Source of the DNA: Chromera velia
Taxonomy: Eukaryota; Sar; Chromeraceae
Assembly: GCA_018398765.1 (NCBI GenBank)
Contig: JAHBMJ010000121.1
Coordinates: 5,459-55,971, forward strand
Length of the DNA: 50,513 bases
Direction: 5' to 3'
A program made the position numbers and the translations under genes. The notes beneath the pieces were generated by a model. That model saw only the letters and a list, made by a program, of their open reading frames with translations. It did not search any database and was not told where the DNA came from. Shown one piece after another: positions 46,743-50,513 of the stretch; the stretch's first letter is position 1, and every line of letters begins with the position of its first letter.

Positions 46743-49087
46743 GTAAAACAGCGGAAAGTATCAGAAGGTGTAGAATTGTGTAGCTATAGTAAATAATTAT
46801 TTCAAAAATCTATAGCTTATATTAATCAATATTTAAAGTCAAAAAAAAAAATTTCTACTTGAGCCACATGCTAGGCCACAAGTTATAATTAAGTAAAATT
46901 ATGTAAAACTAGATCAAAAACCTAAAGCAAAATGATATACGTACAGCGTAATAAAAAATATTAAAGATGATGATAAAACTATTAAAGAATAAGCTTCAAT
47001 AAAGAATAAAATTATCTCTGCATGAAAGATTTTAAACTTCAATCTTCAAGTTAAGGTTGATATGAGCTCCGAGTCCCATAAGTAAGTTCAAATATTTACT
47101 TTTATATTAAAGATCGAGTTAAAAAAACAATGGCCCAGGTGATATGGGACTCACATCATTGGCGGGTGCATGTTTGAACGCTAGTTTGAACATTTATAAT
47201 CTAGTCTATAATTTTATTAGGCATGGACTTTAGTTAGTTAGTCAGTTTAATAACTTTAGTTTATGACCCTATAGAGAACTAACTAACTAACTAAACTAAC
47301 TAAACAGTTTTGACCTATTTAGGTACTACTAGTTTGACTCTAACATTTGAGCAGTATTAATTTATACCCTTCCCCCCCCCCCCCCAACAATGGGCCAACG
47401 GTTGGACTTAGTGTGGTTTGAGGCACAAGGCCTCCTTTTGGATGGGGTAACACACCGTTTTCTGTTTGCGGCAGGGAGTCAACGTCATAGTACTTCACTC
47501 TTGCCTCCTTCGCAACGATATTGGTGGGGCTGACGCGGATGAGTATGGCCCTCCCTAGCTTTTCCTAGCTCTCTCAGTTGTCCTAGGCGGTCCTGGGAGG
47601 AGAGGATCACGCAGTACTGTTGTAACTGTTCTGCTGCGTGCCAGAGCTTTGTCTGGCCTCTGCAGTACAAGCGGGTGTGCAGAAGCATGTGGGGCCTCTC
47701 TGTATACTCTGTCTCCCAGCTGGCTCTGGAGGCCGCTGCTTTGCATTAATTCCCTGCCTAACTAACTTTAACTGACTAACTGATTAACTGACTGACTAAC
47801 TGACTGACTAACTAACTAACTGACTGACTGGTGGCTCTATACATGAAGCTATATGAACAATTTTGAAAGTGTTTTTTTGACAATGTCTAAATTATCATTT
47901 TTATGATTCAATATCATGTTGGTTTATAGTGTTATAACTTTAAAATTCTGAAATTTTTTGATTTAACATCGTAGACTTTTCTAGTAAATTTTTACTAGTA
48001 GATAGTGATTCAGACTCGGAGCTTCCCATGCAGAGAAGACGCCTTCGACGGGCGCTCGTTAAGTCCAACTCAGACTAGTAACTCAGACAATGCTAGCAGA
48101 TAATGAGTAATCAAACCTTTTACAGTTTAACACATCAAACTAAACTAACTAAACTAACGACCACGTATAACTAGTTTAGTTCATAATTTAGTTAGTTAGT
48201 TTAGTTTTCTTCTAGCTTTTTTTGGGAAATATCAACTAACTAAAGAACTAAACTAACTAAAGTCCACGCCTAGTAATTTTAGCTATGAGTTCCAAAACAA
48301 GAAACACATTAACATAGGGGTCTAGATATGAGGGGGGGGGGGTGGTATAGTATATAGAGACGTGCCTAGGGGCTACGCCTTAAGCGCGTTGTATATAAAG
48401 GCGTTTTGCCGTACGGGTAATGCCCTTAGGGTGTTATGTTATATATATAAGGTCTTAGACAAGCTATACCTCTAGCTATACTTCTTCATTGACAAAAAAT
48501 TGAGTTAAACTCACAAATAATTATATTGTGCTCGCTAGATTTAGCCAGCTTACATCAGCCTACGCCCTTTAATATATTAAAATCTGGTCATTAGATCAAA
48601 ATCAAACATGATTCATTCATTCTTGTCTGTTGTGGAAGAAGGTCCTTGTCAGTATTGAATGCTCCCATGCATCGCCCTAGAAAGCGCTGAGCGCTCTCCC
48701 AACACCCTCCTACGACCTGCTATGCCCCTGTAGGGGCGTTGTATATAGCCGTCGGCCGAAGGCCGATGCCCCCCCCCGAGGCGCTATATACACGTAATTT
48801 GTGACGTAAAGCCGACAACGCCCTTTCATAGGGTGTTGTGATAGCAATTCTAGACCCCTATACATGAACCACTCTGTTAATTTACTTGAATCGTCATTGC
48901 CCCCACTATCCCCTAGTATATATCCAGCATTCTAACTAGCATTTAGGCTAGCATAATAGTAGTATTCAATATCAATTATCCCAATCTTTAAATAGAGTTT
49001 TAAGAAATTAAGATACAAAAAAAATCTTGTTAAAAATCTCTTAAACTTTAAATTATAAAAAATAAATAATGCTAGAAACAATGTTAT
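46743..49087. other. AT-rich gene-free stretch with AACT-type repeats
   Basis: No coding exon is visible across 2.3 kb. Features are (AACT)n/(AGTT)n runs at 47273-47306, 47757-47832 and around 48130-48260, a C14 run near 47372, a G9 run near 48335, and GC-rich hairpin-prone DNA at 48370-48440 and 48715-48860. A moderately GC-rich island at 47390-47750 has open frames but no protein character; I cannot assign it. Confidence 0.6.
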
Positions 49088-49590
49088 GATGATGATGATT
49101 GAGGGTTAAATCCTAGATCTAGCGACGCCAGATCCCAAGCCACTAACAAGGCTTTGAGGACAACCCAGAACACACATTCACACGGGGGGGGATGAGGAAG
49201 CCTGCATGCCAATCGGATCGATTCGCCTTAACCACATCTACGGAGGCGCATGGAGACATAAGCGCTCGGTACACGCGCACACCACATTCATACATTAAAT
49301 TCTGAATCAATCCGAAAAGAGAGTAAAGGCAAGGATGGATGAGAGGTGATGAGAGAAAAAACGGAGTTAATGACAGACTCTTTCGAAGATCTCCACTGGC
49401 TTACGCCGCCCAAAGGCAAAGTGGCAACTCAATCGAAGCAATCAATACCATAATTCAGTCACCAACTTGACAAGGGAAGAGGGAACCACAAAGGTTCAAG
49501 TTTATGCTCACAATATGATCAGCTAGTTTTTATGAGGAAGGAGTAAAGAGAGAAGAAAATTTGATAAAGATAAACACCTGATCAATCAAG
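49088..49590 (-). repeat. ~505-bp dispersed repeat, right copy (inverted)
   Basis: The reverse complement of this block matches 1835-2343 nearly base for base. It lacks the ATGCCT hexamer present in the left copy and has minor substitutions (for example GTGAGCATAAAC versus ACGAGCATAAAC). It ends 67 bases short of the stop codon of the partial gene at 49657. Confidence 0.9.
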
Positions 49591-49656
49591 TATATACACC
49601 CAAACATACATACAAACACCAAAAACGCATCACCGAAAGCCCAATCGACCCAGGGC

Positions 49657-50513
49657 CTACGGCCATCTCACAACGTACTCGCAGATCTTTTGATGTGTTT
49701 GGAAGACCGTGCTCTCCCATAACTTGGGAGTTCCGTCTCCATCTTCGACAATCAGACGAGTCATTCGTCCTTCTGGCCCAACGCTTGCATGAGCCGTGCA
49801 GCCGTGTTGATTTGCCAGATAGTCCAGCATGGCAACTGCCGTCTCTTGCACGAGGAGCGGGGAAAGAGAAGAGCTGTCTCTTGTTGGGTTGAAAGAAGAA
49901 ATGTCTTCTCCTTCAAAGGCTGGCTTCACAGGCTGGTTACACAAGAAAACTATAAAATTCTCACTACCAGCTTGCTCCTCTTTTGCCTTTTTCTTCTTTT
50001 TCTTCTTCTTCTTCTTTCTCTTCTCTGTTGTATGGCCCTTCCCCTCTAGCTCCCCCTCCTCCAGACCCTCATATTCCTTCTCTGATTCAACAATGTTTTC
50101 ATCTGAGGGGGAAGCGGTGTTTGGAGGGGGACGAGCTCTGCAAGCGTCTGAGAGGGAAGGGAGGCTGGATTCTTTCGGAAGGAGACGAGAGCCGCAAGCG
50201 CTAGCGCAAGCGTCTGTAAGAGACGGCGAGGTGGAGTTGTTCGGGGGGGGACGAGTGCTGTAAGCGTCTGCCGAAGCTACAGAGGCTTGTACAGAGGTGG
50301 GAGAGGCTCTTGTTTGTGGGCATGGAGGCGGCAAGGCTTGTATAGAAGTGGGAGAGACTCCGGGGGGACCTGCTTGTAGGCACAGAGGCGGCAAGGCTTG
50401 TGCAGAGGTGGGAGAGGCTTCTGCTCGCAAGCACGGAGGCGGCAAGGCTTGTGCGGAGGTGGGAGAGGCTTCTGCTTGCAGGCACGGAGGCGAGATGGCT
50501 TGCGCGGAGGTAG
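49657..50513 (-). CDS. Pro/Ala-rich repeat protein, 3' part
   Basis: The frame is open from the window's right edge to a stop at 49657, so the start lies outside. The visible N-terminal part is a tandem peptide repeat of about 17 residues: ALPPPCLRAEASPTSAQ with variants ALPPLCLQAGPPGVSPTSIQ and ALPPPCPQTRASPTSVQ. Then come a Ser/Pro-rich spacer, an acidic stretch (SEKEYEGLEEGELEGK), a run of ten lysines, and a compact C-terminal ~100 residues beginning ENFIVFLCNQPVKPAF and ending ICEYVVRWP. I do not recognise the C-terminal domain. Low complexity upstream suggests a flexible tether. Upstream exons or regulation cannot be seen. Confidence 0.6.
   Translation of the reverse strand, partial: TSAQAISPPCLQAEASPTSAQALPPPCLRAEASPTSAQALPPLCLQAGPPGVSPTSIQALPPPCPQTRASPTSVQASVASADAYSTRPPPNNSTSPSLTDACASACGSRLLPKESSLPSLSDACRARPPPNTASPSDENIVESEKEYEGLEEGELEGKGHTTEKRKKKKKKKKKKAKEEQAGSENFIVFLCNQPVKPAFEGEDISSFNPTRDSSSLSPLLVQETAVAMLDYLANQHGCTAHASVGPEGRMTRLIVEDGDGTPKLWESTVFQTHQKICEYVVRWP

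Overview
The window is eukaryotic nuclear DNA, most likely from a photosynthetic alveolate of the chromerid type (Chromera velia-like). Four observations point there. Spliceosomal introns are abundant and typically end in GCAG. Two pentatricopeptide (PPR) proteins begin with a signal peptide followed immediately by phenylalanine, the classic leader for a complex (secondary) plastid. The PPR repeats have a 38-residue Gly-Gly-Ser-x-Trp form. TGCATGCA elements of the ApiAP2 type sit in head-to-head promoters. The organism is an inference; nothing in the window proves it.

Layout. 1-2631: repeat-rich, gene-free DNA with a ~250-bp module in two direct copies and one inverted copy, then a ~505-bp element whose inverted partner lies at 49088-49590. 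2632-6139 (-): 19-repeat PPR protein with a plastid leader on its own exon. 6809-13081 (+): five-exon, ~1,775-residue disordered protein of unknown function. 14099-20364 (+): 2,054-residue PPR protein, again with a separate leader exon. 21157-25817 (-): ten-exon leucine-rich-repeat protein. 27699-27929 (-): 76-residue protein. 28391-30943 (+): five-exon AIM24-like protein. 31831-46742 (+): 36-exon anoctamin/TMEM16-family membrane protein of 1,684 residues. 49657 to the window end (-): 3' part of a Pro/Ala-rich repeat protein. Gene-free stretches between these are AT-rich and sharply different in composition from the GC-richer genes.

Exon models were built by hand: reading-frame continuity plus GT...AG junctions with matching phase. 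The anoctamin, LRR, PPR and gene-B models each close into one uninterrupted frame. That is strong but not transcript-level evidence.

The two PPR genes probably act in plastid RNA processing. The anoctamin is probably a Ca2+-regulated lipid scramblase or channel in a membrane. The other genes do not form an evident pathway with them. The most unusual features are the splice sites (C at intron position +3 in over half of the donors), a quadruplicated splice donor, the 38-residue PPR array, and the near-identical inverted repeats 47 kb apart.
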